Below, one piece after another: positions 7,068-13,627 of a stretch of DNA of 13,700 nucleotides. The notes under the pieces are model-generated. The model was not told the DNA's origin, made no database searches, and saw nothing but the letters and a program-made list of their open reading frames with translations. The stretch's first letter is position 1, and the number at the start of each line of letters is the position of its first letter. Origin of the DNA: Dechloromonas sp. (lineage in GTDB: Bacteria > Pseudomonadota > Gammaproteobacteria > Burkholderiales > Rhodocyclaceae); contig JAFLDQ010000088.1 in assembly GCA_017302355.1 (NCBI GenBank), forward strand, positions 1-13,700, read 5' to 3'. The position numbers were made by a program, and so were the translations under genes.

Positions 7068-7313
7068 GTGTCCGGGAAATTGCCGGACGCGGCGCAGCTG
7101 GAATTGCTGGTGACCCGCGTAATGCCCTTCGGCAAATACAAGGGCACGCTGATCGCCGACCTGCCCGGCAATTACCTCAACTGGTTCGCCCGCGAGGGCT
7201 TCCCGCCCGGCGAAATCGGCCGCCTGCTGGCGCTAATGCACGAAGTCGACCACAACGGCCTGTCCCGCTTGCTCGACCCGCTGCGCCAACCGCGGTTGCC
7301 CGCCCGGAAATGA
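7068..7313 (+). CDS. DUF3820 family small protein
   Basis: A small cytoplasmic protein of 81 residues. The family word VMPFGKYKG (18-26) followed by IADLPGNYLNWFAREGFP (29-46) and a closing helix with NGLSRLLDPL is the signature of DUF3820, annotated elsewhere as a putative quorum-sensing-regulated virulence factor of unknown biochemical role. The GTG at 7068 is chosen because relatives carry 10-17 residues before MPFGKY; ATG 7122 would remove them. It lies one base after the stop of the broken oxidoreductase, so it was probably translated by coupling to it and may have lost its promoter. The stop overlaps the start of a terminator-like hairpin repeat. Confidence 0.85.
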   Translation: MSGKLPDAAQLELLVTRVMPFGKYKGTLIADLPGNYLNWFAREGFPPGEIGRLLALMHEVDHNGLSRLLDPLRQPRLPARK

Positions 7314-7314
7314 A

Positions 7315-7340
7315 ACGGCCGGTTGCGGTCAACCGGCCGT
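7315..7340 (-). terminator. GC hairpin, shared by convergent genes (copy 1)
   Basis: An 11-bp stem ACGGCCGGTTG (7315-7325) pairs with its complement (7330-7340) around a CGGT loop. On the minus strand it is followed by TTCATTTCC, a poor U-tract, so it best serves the Cys-rich gene ending at 7377. On the plus strand it directly follows the DUF3820 stop but has no U-tract. A near-identical copy lies at 7882-7907. Confidence 0.7.
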
Positions 7341-7376
7341 CAGCGGAAAAAAACGCTGCGCAACTGCCTGGGACGG

Positions 7377-7790
7377 CTACTGCTCGCTGAAATGCCGGCG
7401 CAGGCAGTTCATGTGGTCTTCGCCACTCTTGTTGCCGCAGACGGTATTGGCGGTCTGGTTCAGCTCGCATTGCCGGCGCTCCCCGGCGCGCAAGGTACTG
7501 CAATCGGTCTGCGGGATCACCGCCTGGGCGCACTGGCGGAACTCCCAGCCGAAGAGGCCCGCACATTGCCGCGCTGCCTGCTTGCGCATCTCGCACTGCT
7601 GCCGGTTGCCGGCGCTGGTGCAGTCGAGATTCCGCAACTGCTGGTTCACGCAGGTGTTGAAGGCCGACCCGGACTGGTCCGCGCACAGCGTTCGGGCGAG
7701 TTCGCGGTCCTGCGCCGTTTGCCCCATCGCCGGAAGGCAGAAAGCGGATGCCATCAGCGCGCCGGCGATCATCATCGAGGGGGATTTCAT
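7377..7790 (-). CDS. Exported CX9C-repeat protein (short paralogue)
   Basis: A 137-residue protein of unknown function. A signal peptide is clear (hydrophobic MMIAGALMASAFCLPAMG, cleavage after about residue 23), so it acts in the periplasm or outside. The mature part has ten cysteines at 36, 47, 57, 66, 76, 87, 97, 108, 118 and 129, i.e. spacings 10, 9, 8, 9, 10, 9, 10, 9, 10. Four CX9C segments (for example CVNQQLRNLDC, CEMRKQAARQC) look helical and are joined by turns that mostly contain Gly. Five disulfides in stacked helical hairpins are the natural reading. GGAG lies 6 nt before the ATG and a TATAAT -10 lies at 7861-7856. It is a tandem paralogue of the next gene. I do not recognise a named family. 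Confidence 0.85.
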   Translation of the reverse strand: MKSPSMMIAGALMASAFCLPAMGQTAQDRELARTLCADQSGSAFNTCVNQQLRNLDCTSAGNRQQCEMRKQAARQCAGLFGWEFRQCAQAVIPQTDCSTLRAGERRQCELNQTANTVCGNKSGEDHMNCLRRHFSEQ

Positions 7791-7855
7791 GCGTTTCTCC
7801 TAGCGGGTTGGACACGGCCTGTTCCAGCGGATCGTGCTGCGGGTACGACGGACGC

Positions 7856-7861
7856 ATTATA
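7856..7861 (-). promoter_or_regulatory. -10 element for the short CX9C gene
   Basis: A consensus TATAAT on the minus strand lies about 65 nt upstream of the start at 7790. The best -35 at a 16-nt spacing is TTTTCA, which is poor and overlaps the T-tract of the upstream hairpin terminator, so the promoter may need an activator. Confidence 0.5.
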
Positions 7862-7881
7862 AATGCCCGGCCGCAAATGAA

Positions 7882-7907
7882 AAGGCCGGTTGCGGTCAAC
7901 CGGCCTT
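7882..7907 (-). terminator. GC hairpin (copy 2) after the long CX9C gene
   Basis: An 11-bp stem AAGGCCGGTTG (7882-7892) with its complement (7897-7907) and a CGGT loop, followed on the minus strand by TTCATTT. The 22-nt core is identical to copy 1 (7317-7338 versus 7884-7905), and the adjoining AAATGAAA is shared too. It lies 42 nt past the stop of the gene ending at 7949. Confidence 0.75.
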
Positions 7908-7948
7908 GAGAGCCAAAAACGGGGCCGCCGACCAGCCGCCCCGGGGGG

Positions 7949-8542
7949 TCACTTGCCGGTGAACTGGGCGGCCAGGCAGGCCATGTATTCGGAACCAGGC
8001 TTGTCCTTGCACGCTGCGCGGGCCTTCTGGACCTGCTCGCAACGCTTCGGATCGGCCGCCGTGCCGCACTCGCCCGCTGACATCTTCTGCTGGACGCACT
8101 GGCGGAAGGCCGGACCGGCCTGACCTTGGCATTCCTGATACACCTTCATGCGCGCTTCGCACTGCGCCGGGTTGCCCGACCTGGCGCAATCGAAGTTCCG
8201 CATCTGCTCGTCCATGCACTGCCTGCGCTCCCGGCCAAACCGGTCACCGCAGGCGGCGCGGGCCTGGTCACGGGCCTGCTGATGCGCCTTGCAGGCCTCC
8301 GGGTTGGGCGCCTGCGGGCAATAGCGCGGCCCGCGCCGCCCCATCCCCGGACCCCCGCCCTGGCCGGCGCCCGGACCCATTCCCATCCCCGGCCCCATTC
8401 CCTGATCCATCCCCGGTCGCATGCCGCCGGGGCAGGGGGAAACGCCGCACGGTCCCGTACCCGGCCCGCTCTGGGCCAGCGCCGGCAGACAGAAGAGGGA
8501 GGCCATCAGCGCGCTTGCGACAATCATCAGACGGGAATTCAT
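7949..8542 (-). CDS. Exported CX9C-repeat protein with Met/Gly/Pro-rich segment
   Basis: A 197-residue paralogue of the preceding gene, sharing the signal peptide pattern (LMASLFCLPALAQ, cleavage after about 24). Then comes a Gly/Pro/Met-rich linker (about 25-72; Met at 41, 45, 49, 53, 55, 67). After it the cysteine cadence runs C98-C109-C119-C128-C138-C149-C159-C168-C178-C189 with spacings 10, 9, 8, 9, 10, 9, 8, 9, 10, a near-perfect two-fold repeat of 40 residues. C75/C84 form a partial extra unit and C32/C37 a CX4C. Fourteen mature cysteines are an even number, suiting seven disulfides. AAGGAG lies 7 nt before the ATG. Function is unknown; the Met-rich linker hints at soft-metal binding (inference only). 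Confidence 0.87.
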   Translation of the reverse strand: MNSRLMIVASALMASLFCLPALAQSGPGTGPCGVSPCPGGMRPGMDQGMGPGMGMGPGAGQGGGPGMGRRGPRYCPQAPNPEACKAHQQARDQARAACGDRFGRERRQCMDEQMRNFDCARSGNPAQCEARMKVYQECQGQAGPAFRQCVQQKMSAGECGTAADPKRCEQVQKARAACKDKPGSEYMACLAAQFTGK

Positions 8543-8572
8543 GAGCTTCTCCTTGCGGGTTGGTATGAAGCC

Positions 8573-8578
8573 ATTCTA
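8573..8578 (-). promoter_or_regulatory. Possible -10 for the long CX9C gene
   Basis: TAGAAT on the minus strand lies about 30 nt upstream of the start at 8542, giving a short leader. No good -35 at 16-18 nt is visible; CTGTCA at a 19-nt spacing is the nearest. Confidence 0.35.
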
Positions 8579-8641
8579 GTCCTGCGTTCCGCATGCGTGA
8601 CAGGGGCAAATTGTAAGCGAGTGCAAGCGGCGGCCGGGGCG

Positions 8642-8673
8642 GTTACAAAGCGTTACGGTTGGCATGCTATAGT
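8642..8673 (+). promoter_or_regulatory. Promoter with response-regulator-type direct repeats
   Basis: GTTACAAAGC and GTTACGG (8642-8646 and 8652-8656 for the GTTAC words) form a direct repeat with 10-bp period. Eleven bases separate it from TATAGT (8668-8673), a good -10, and there is no -35. This geometry is like that of promoters activated by OmpR/PhoB-family regulators. The start of transcription would fall at 8680-8681, at the first base of the ATG. Confidence 0.45.
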
Positions 8674-8680
8674 TGCCCGC

Positions 8681-10465
8681 ATGAACCGAATGGACGCCGG
8701 CGAGCACCGCCTCACCCTTCCCGAAGTGCTCGACTGGATGATCGCCGACGGCCTGGTCGAGGGCGGAGTGGCCGAGGCGCTGAAGACGGAACGCCGCCTG
8801 CACGGCAACAAGGTGCACCCGCTGGTCGTCATCGCCGACCAGAAATGGCGGACCGGCGGCAGCCCGGCGCGCCTGCTGACGCTGGAGGCGCTGACCGAGT
8901 GGCTGGCCGGCAGGGTCGGCCTCGACTACCTGCACATCGACCCGCTCAAGATCGATTTCACCGGCGTCGCCGAGGTGATGTCGAGCGCCTATGCCGGGCG
9001 CTTCGGCATCCTGCCGGTGCGGGTGACGACCCGCGAAATCGTCATCGCCACGGCCCAGCCCTTCGTCCGCGAGTGGGTGCCGGAGTTGCAACACATCCTG
9101 CGCAAGGAAATTCGCCGGGTGATGGCCAACCCGGACGACATTTCACGCTACCTGGTCGAGTTCTTCAACCTCGCCAAGTCGGTCAAGAAGGCGGCGGCCA
9201 AGGGCGAGGTGACGGGCGGGCTGTCGAGCTTCGAGCAACTGGTCGAGCTGGGCAAAGGCAACCGCCAGTTCGACGCCAACGACCAGCACATCATCCATAT
9301 CGTCGACTGGCTGTGGCAGTACGCCTTCGACCAGCGCGCCTCGGACATCCACATCGAGCCGCGGCGCGACCTCGGCATCGTCCGCTTCCGCATCGACGGC
9401 GTGCTGCATCAGGTGTACCAGATCCCGATGGCGGTGATGAACGCGATGACCAGCCGCATCAAGCTGCTCGGGCGCATGGACGTGATCGAGAAACGCCGTC
9501 CGCAGGATGGCCGGGTGAAGACGCGGACGCCGGCTGGGCAGGAGGTCGAGCTGCGCCTGTCGACGCTGCCGACGGCCTTCGGCGAAAAGCTGGTGATGCG
9601 CATCTTCGATCCCGAGGTGCTCGTCCGCGACCTGCGCTCGCTCGGTTTTTCGAGCGATGACGAGACGCGCTGGAAGCAGATGACGGGATCGCCCAACGGC
9701 ATCATCCTGGTCACCGGGCCGACCGGGTCGGGCAAGACGACGACGCTGTATACGACGCTGAAGCAACTGGCGACGCCCGAGGTCAATGTGTGCACCATCG
9801 AGGACCCGATCGAAATGGTCGAGTCGGCGTTCAACCAGATGCAGGTACAGCACAACATCGACCTCGGCTTCGCCGACGGCGTGCGGGCGCTGATGCGGCA
9901 GGATCCGGACATCATCATGATCGGCGAGATCCGCGATCTGGAAACGGCGGAAATGGCCATCCAGGCCGCGTTGACCGGGCACCTCGTGCTGTCGACACTG
10001 CACACCAACGATGCGCCGTCGGCGATCACCCGCATGCTCGACCTCGGGATGCCGGCCTACCTGATCAATTCGACCCTGCTCGGCGTCATGGCGCAGCGCC
10101 TGGTGCGGACGCTCTGCCCGCACTGCAAGAAGGCGATGCCGATCAGCGAGGATCAGAAGGCGACCTGGCGGGCGCTGGTGTCGCCGTGGAAGTCGAACGA
10201 GCCGGTACAACTGCATCAGCCGGTCGGCTGCCTCGAATGCCGGATGACCGGCTACAGCGGGCGCGTCGGCATCTACGAAATCCTGCTCAATTCGCCGGAA
10301 ATGCGCAAGGTCATCCGCAACAACACCGAAGTGGTGCAGTTGCGCGATCTCGCCAGCCGCGAGGGCATGCGCCCGCTGCGCATTTCCGGCGCGCTCAAGG
10401 TGGCGCAGGGTCTGACCTCGCTCGACGAGGTCGTCAAGGTTGCGCCGCCGGGAGACGAGCCGTAG
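8681..10465 (+). CDS. GspE/PilB-family secretion or pilus assembly ATPase
   Basis: A hexameric cytoplasmic ATPase that drives type II secretion or type IV pilus-like assembly (594 aa). An N-terminal MshEN-like region (about 60-170) is followed by the N2 domain (RASDIHIEP) and the RecA-like core: Walker A GPTGSGKT (346-353), Asp box TIEDPIE, Walker B DPDIIMIGEIRD (408-419) with catalytic E416, and His box HLVLSTLHTND (434-444). The zinc-binding C-terminal module shows C479xxC482 and C517xxC520. The start at 8681 fits the domain start; the open frame continues upstream to 8126 but overlaps the divergent gene in antisense. No Shine-Dalgarno precedes the ATG and a -10 ends 7 nt before it, so the mRNA may be leaderless; ATG 8690 is an alternative. 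No other secretion genes are nearby, so the machine it serves is unknown. Confidence 0.93.
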   Translation: MNRMDAGEHRLTLPEVLDWMIADGLVEGGVAEALKTERRLHGNKVHPLVVIADQKWRTGGSPARLLTLEALTEWLAGRVGLDYLHIDPLKIDFTGVAEVMSSAYAGRFGILPVRVTTREIVIATAQPFVREWVPELQHILRKEIRRVMANPDDISRYLVEFFNLAKSVKKAAAKGEVTGGLSSFEQLVELGKGNRQFDANDQHIIHIVDWLWQYAFDQRASDIHIEPRRDLGIVRFRIDGVLHQVYQIPMAVMNAMTSRIKLLGRMDVIEKRRPQDGRVKTRTPAGQEVELRLSTLPTAFGEKLVMRIFDPEVLVRDLRSLGFSSDDETRWKQMTGSPNGIILVTGPTGSGKTTTLYTTLKQLATPEVNVCTIEDPIEMVESAFNQMQVQHNIDLGFADGVRALMRQDPDIIMIGEIRDLETAEMAIQAALTGHLVLSTLHTNDAPSAITRMLDLGMPAYLINSTLLGVMAQRLVRTLCPHCKKAMPISEDQKATWRALVSPWKSNEPVQLHQPVGCLECRMTGYSGRVGIYEILLNSPEMRKVIRNNTEVVQLRDLASREGMRPLRISGALKVAQGLTSLDEVVKVAPPGDEP

Positions 10466-10472
10466 GAACGCC

Positions 10473-11645
10473 CTAGCGCGACAGCGTGCGCATTGCGCGT
10501 TCGAGTCCGTCCGGGCTCAGCGGATACATGCGGTTGCGGAAAAGCTGCCGGATCATCTGGAGCGACGGCGCGTAGGTCCAGTGCTCCTCGGGCAGCGGAT
10601 TCAGCCAGACGGCCCGCGACCAGGTGTTCAGCATGCGTTCGAGCCAGGTGGCGCCGGCTTCCTCGTTCCAGTGCTCGACGCTGCCGCCGGGCCGGGCGAT
10701 TTCGTAGGGACTCATCGTCGCATCGCCGACGAAGATCAGCTTGTAGTCGGCGCCATAGGTATGGATCACGTCCCAGGTCGGCATGCGCTCGCCGTGCCGC
10801 CGGCGGTTGTCCTTCCAGACGCCCTCATAGACGCAGTTGTGGAAATAGAAATGTTCGAGGTGCTTGAACTCGCTGCGCGCGGCGGAAAAAAGCTCCTCGC
10901 AGGCGGCGATGTGGTCGTCCATCGAGCCGCCGATGTCGAGAAAGAGCAGGACCTTGACCGCGTTGCGCCGTTCCGGGCGCAGTTGCAGGTCAAGCCAGCC
11001 GGCGTTGCGGGCGGCGCCGGCGATGGTGCCGTCGAGGTCGAGTTCGGTGGCCGCGCCCTGGCGGGCGAAACGGCGCAGGCGGCGCAGCGCCACCTTGATG
11101 TTGCGCACGCCGAGATCGACGGTGTCGTCGAGGTTGCGGAACTCGCGCTGTTCCCAGACCTTGATCGCCGTCCGGTTGCCGGCCGACTCGCCGCCGATGC
11201 GGATGCCTTCCGGATGGTAGCCGCCATGGCCGTAGGGCGAGGTGCCGGCGGTGCCGATCCACTTGCTGCCACCGGCGTGGCGTTCCTTCTGTTCGGCGAG
11301 GCGTTGCCGGAACTGCTCGAACAACTTTTCGTAGCCGAGTTTCTGCAGCTTGAGCCGGTCCTCTTCGGAAAGATGGCGCTTGGCCGCCAGCTCCAGCCAT
11401 TCATCGGGAATCATCGCCTCCAGCCCGGGCAGCGCCTCGACGCCCTTGAAATATTCGCCGAAGGCGCGGTCGAAGCGGTCGTAGAGGGCTTCGTCCTTGA
11501 TCAGGATGGCGCGCGAGAGCAGGTAGAAATCGTCGAGGCTGGCGCCGACCAGGCGCGCCTGCAGCGCCTCGAGCAGCGCCAGCAGTTCCTTGGTCGAGAC
11601 CGGAAGCTGGCGGGCCTTGAGGTGCAGGAAGAAGTCGACCAGCAT
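10473..11645 (-). CDS. CoxE-like VWA domain protein
   Basis: A 390-residue cytoplasmic protein of the CoxE/VWA type widespread in proteobacteria. An N-terminal helical region (1-120) is followed by a conserved Gly-rich stretch (KWIGTAGTSPYGHGGY, 128-143), a basic helix region (NIKVALRRLRRFARQG, 182-197) and a VWA fold. Its MIDAS motif is DIGGS (237-241), a variant of DxSxS with Gly in place of the first Ser, usual for this family; GDATMSP (307-313) supplies a further metal-site residue. Such proteins normally work with a MoxR-type AAA+ ATPase to remodel or mature a target. No MoxR gene adjoins; instead a DnaQ-like gene ends 15 nt upstream on the same strand, so they may be co-transcribed. AGGCGA lies 3 nt before the ATG. 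It converges on the secretion ATPase with a 7-nt gap. Confidence 0.9.
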   Translation of the reverse strand: MLVDFFLHLKARQLPVSTKELLALLEALQARLVGASLDDFYLLSRAILIKDEALYDRFDRAFGEYFKGVEALPGLEAMIPDEWLELAAKRHLSEEDRLKLQKLGYEKLFEQFRQRLAEQKERHAGGSKWIGTAGTSPYGHGGYHPEGIRIGGESAGNRTAIKVWEQREFRNLDDTVDLGVRNIKVALRRLRRFARQGAATELDLDGTIAGAARNAGWLDLQLRPERRNAVKVLLFLDIGGSMDDHIAACEELFSAARSEFKHLEHFYFHNCVYEGVWKDNRRRHGERMPTWDVIHTYGADYKLIFVGDATMSPYEIARPGGSVEHWNEEAGATWLERMLNTWSRAVWLNPLPEEHWTYAPSLQMIRQLFRNRMYPLSPDGLERAMRTLSR

Positions 11646-11660
11646 TGATCGCCTGATACG

Positions 11661-12200
11661 TCAGTGAAGCGTTCGCTTCTGGAATTCGAGGTAGATCAGG
11701 CCGATCAGATGGGCATCAAGTTCGGCGCCGGACAGGGTTCTCTTCGGCATCTGGATTGCGTAATCTTCGATCAGGGCATTGAGATTGTTGGTCTTTTTCG
11801 GACGTAACCTGCGAGCCATCGCCAGGGTATCGATCACGCCAGCGCATAGTTGTCGAGATGGCGGCATGCCGGCCTGCTTGAATTCCATGTCGAGAAAAGC
11901 GATGTGAAACGGCGTGTTATGCACGATCAACTCGGCGCCGCGCAAGAATTCGCTCAGTTCGGCGGCGATTTCAGCGAATTGTGGCGCGCCTTCAAGAGCC
12001 TCGTTGGAGATGCCATGAACGGCCTGAGCGCCTTCGTCGATTGGGTGTTCAGGGTTAAGTAAAATTCGGTAGACGCGATAGGTGAAACGCCCGTCGATCA
12101 ACTCAACAGCAGCCAGTTCGATGATGCGGTGTCCGTCATCAACGCTGGTGCCGGTCGCGTCGATATTGAGAATGATTTTTCGTGGGTTTTCAGGGTTCAT
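11661..12200 (-). CDS. DnaQ-like exonuclease fold, catalytic residues lost
   Basis: A 179-residue protein that aligns along its length with the exonuclease domain of DNA polymerase III epsilon: GHRIIELAAVEL (23-34), the VHGIS word (61-65), GAELIVHN (88-95), and NLNALIEDYAI then KRTLSGAELDAHL (153-165). The DEDDh catalytic set is mostly replaced. Motif I, normally LDTETTG, reads LNIDATG, so Asp becomes N12 and Glu becomes D14. The Asp of the NAxFD motif is H99 (NTPFHIAFLD). The motif III His is S157. Only D162 remains. It lacks the polymerase-binding tail of epsilon. Its ATG lies 11 nt inside the end of the PD-(D/E)XK gene, so translation is coupled. It is a probable pseudo-exonuclease that may bind DNA/RNA or a protein partner; decay of a once active gene is the alternative, but the frame is intact. 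Confidence 0.85.
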   Translation of the reverse strand: MNPENPRKIILNIDATGTSVDDGHRIIELAAVELIDGRFTYRVYRILLNPEHPIDEGAQAVHGISNEALEGAPQFAEIAAELSEFLRGAELIVHNTPFHIAFLDMEFKQAGMPPSRQLCAGVIDTLAMARRLRPKKTNNLNALIEDYAIQMPKRTLSGAELDAHLIGLIYLEFQKRTLH

Positions 12201-13011
12201 GGGGAATCTTGTTGTGTCGCTGGGCCAGAGTCGTCACGGCCTGAATCGCTGCGTCGGCAGCGACAACCGCGTTATTGAAATCGTCGAGCGGGTACTTGGT
12301 GTAGTAAAGGCGCATCGGTGGCTTGTATTGTGTCAGAAACGCCAGTCCATGATTCAGTTGCTCCACAAGAGTCGCCAAATCGGGTGGGCTGTCTCGATAC
12401 CAGGACTCAGGCCCGAGCACTACCAAGTCAATTTTTTCGGCCTGCATGAGTCTCGCTGCTTCGCGGCGATGATCGAGTTTCTCTTGCCGCGAATGCCAGT
12501 AGGCCAGCCCATAACCGAGGATTTCAAACAGGGCGTAAATCGGAGAATCGCTGCCAACCTTCAATTCGACGAACGAAAAGCTGCTGTTGCCCTGGTCATA
12601 AACCAGATCGATTGCCCTGCGCCGGTTGCTTCTTGTGCGCTTGCCATCTGGCGCCGTATCGACGCCGGAAGCGGTCGACATTTGTCGAGTCCAGCGTTCG
12701 CCGCCCAACCCGACGATCTGGTGTTCGAGTAGCACTTCCTGTGAAACATTTCTTGCCGAAGGCTTGGCGTGCTTCTCCCGCCAAATCCAGTTCGCTCCGG
12801 GCGTCTCCTTCCAGCCTTCGGACATCAAACTCTTGAATAGGCACCGCACTGTTTGTTCGCCGTCGAGCGTTCGCCAATCGCGCTTGAGCAGGTCGATGGC
12901 CTCCTCCTTAATGAAGCTCCGGCGCTCGCTGACAGGCAAGCCCAGTTCCTCGCGGACTCGTTTCCAATAGCTGTCGAATACCGCTGTCACACCCGATTGT
13001 TCGTCGTTCAT
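12190..13011 (-). CDS. PD-(D/E)XK nuclease-fold protein, unknown family
   Basis: A 273-residue protein. The key motif is AIDLVYD (133-139), a 9-residue hairpin, then FVELKVG (147-153): D135, E149 and K151 form a canonical PD-(D/E)XK metal site. E92 or E96 in a preceding helix (QEVLLEHQIV) could supply the extra acidic residue. After the motif, YALFEILGYGLAYW is the usual packing helix. The N-terminal ~80 residues look helical and could bind a partner. No restriction or recombination family is recognised. The ATG at 13011 is preferred over 13023 because it forms an ATGA overlap with the stop of the upstream MBL gene. The 3' end overlaps the DnaQ-like gene, so the three form one translation-coupled unit. 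Nuclease activity is likely from the intact motif; substrate unknown. Confidence 0.75.
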   Translation of the reverse strand: MNDEQSGVTAVFDSYWKRVREELGLPVSERRSFIKEEAIDLLKRDWRTLDGEQTVRCLFKSLMSEGWKETPGANWIWREKHAKPSARNVSQEVLLEHQIVGLGGERWTRQMSTASGVDTAPDGKRTRSNRRRAIDLVYDQGNSSFSFVELKVGSDSPIYALFEILGYGLAYWHSRQEKLDHRREAARLMQAEKIDLVVLGPESWYRDSPPDLATLVEQLNHGLAFLTQYKPPMRLYYTKYPLDDFNNAVVAADAAIQAVTTLAQRHNKIPHEP

Positions 13012-13583
13012 ATCTGCCACCATTCGCCGTCTGGCTGAATTGTCACTGGTATCCCGAAGTCATTGTAGTCCTCGGGGTAAACGGTGTGAATCGGTACCAG
13101 TCGCCGTGGAGAGATGGCCTGGGCAAATCGGCGCAAGCCGGCGGCGTCGGCATGGCCGGAGGTGTGAATCAGGCGGATCGGTAGTCCATGCGACCCAAGC
13201 CAGGCACGGGTTGGGGCAAAGTCGTCACGCTGCATGTAGCCCGGCCATTGCGAATAGCTGAACAAGGCGCCGGTGAGACAGCCCGCTTTTTCCAGATCGT
13301 GGCGCCAGAGATCGCGGTACAACAGCGCGAATTTTTCAGGATGGGCGGCAACGTCACGCTTCAGAAACAGGCGACGCCGTGCGTGACGATCCAACTGCCT
13401 GAACCATGCGTTGCGCTTGATTTGAATCCGTTGGCGCAATGGCACGCAAAGGGCGACATGCGGCCAGTGGGATTGGGGTAGCCTGGGGTTTCCTGTCGCC
13501 TCCAGAATGACGGCCGTGTAGAGATCGATCAGCAGCGTCCGGTCGGTTTTTTTGCATGCCCGATAGAGCGTAAGTGCTCGTTA
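13008..13583 (-). pseudogene. Beta-CASP/MBL-fold nuclease-like protein, 5' truncated
   Basis: The C-terminal ~190 residues of an RNase J/CPSF-like metallo-hydrolase. Seen: LLIDLYTAVILEATG near the break, a central helical region with GALFSYSQWPGYMQ, then LIHTSGHADAAGLRRF followed by RRLVPIHTVYPEDY and the closing PDGEWWQI. The SGHA and PIHT words match the late beta-CASP motifs with metal- and substrate-binding His. The frame is open from 13580 to 13008; the first possible internal start is GTG 13445, but homology-like sequence continues upstream to a TAA (13583-13581) where IS-like DNA begins. The N-terminal HxHxDH metal site is therefore missing from this window. It ends by ATGA overlap with the PD-(D/E)XK gene. 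Likely RNA or DNA nuclease originally; inactive here unless the first half is supplied separately. Confidence 0.75.
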
Positions 13584-13592
13584 ATTATTAAC

Positions 13593-13621
13593 TTGAACAA
13601 TATGCCGAATACAGCTATGCT
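13593..13621 (+). promoter_or_regulatory. Sigma-70 promoter of the ISAzo13-like transposase
   Basis: TTGAAC (13593-13598) and TATGCT (13616-13621) are separated by exactly 17 nt. The predicted transcription start (about 7 nt past the -10) is at 13628, the A of the ATG, so the message would be leaderless; indeed no Shine-Dalgarno is present. Confidence 0.6.
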
Positions 13622-13627
13622 GGGCCA

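Noticed and set aside
6557..7171. Minus-strand frame of 204 codons across the oxidoreductase remnant
   Set aside because: It is antisense to the oxidoreductase sequence, then passes out of frame through the IS3 end and IS110 leader; no family resemblance.
8126..8680. N-terminal extension of the secretion ATPase to 8126
   Set aside because: The extension is antisense to the long CX9C gene; domain homology begins after ATG 8681.
13354..13557. 67-codon minus-strand frame as a separate small gene
   Set aside because: It is a different frame of the MBL gene, whose own frame is open and family-like through the same bases.
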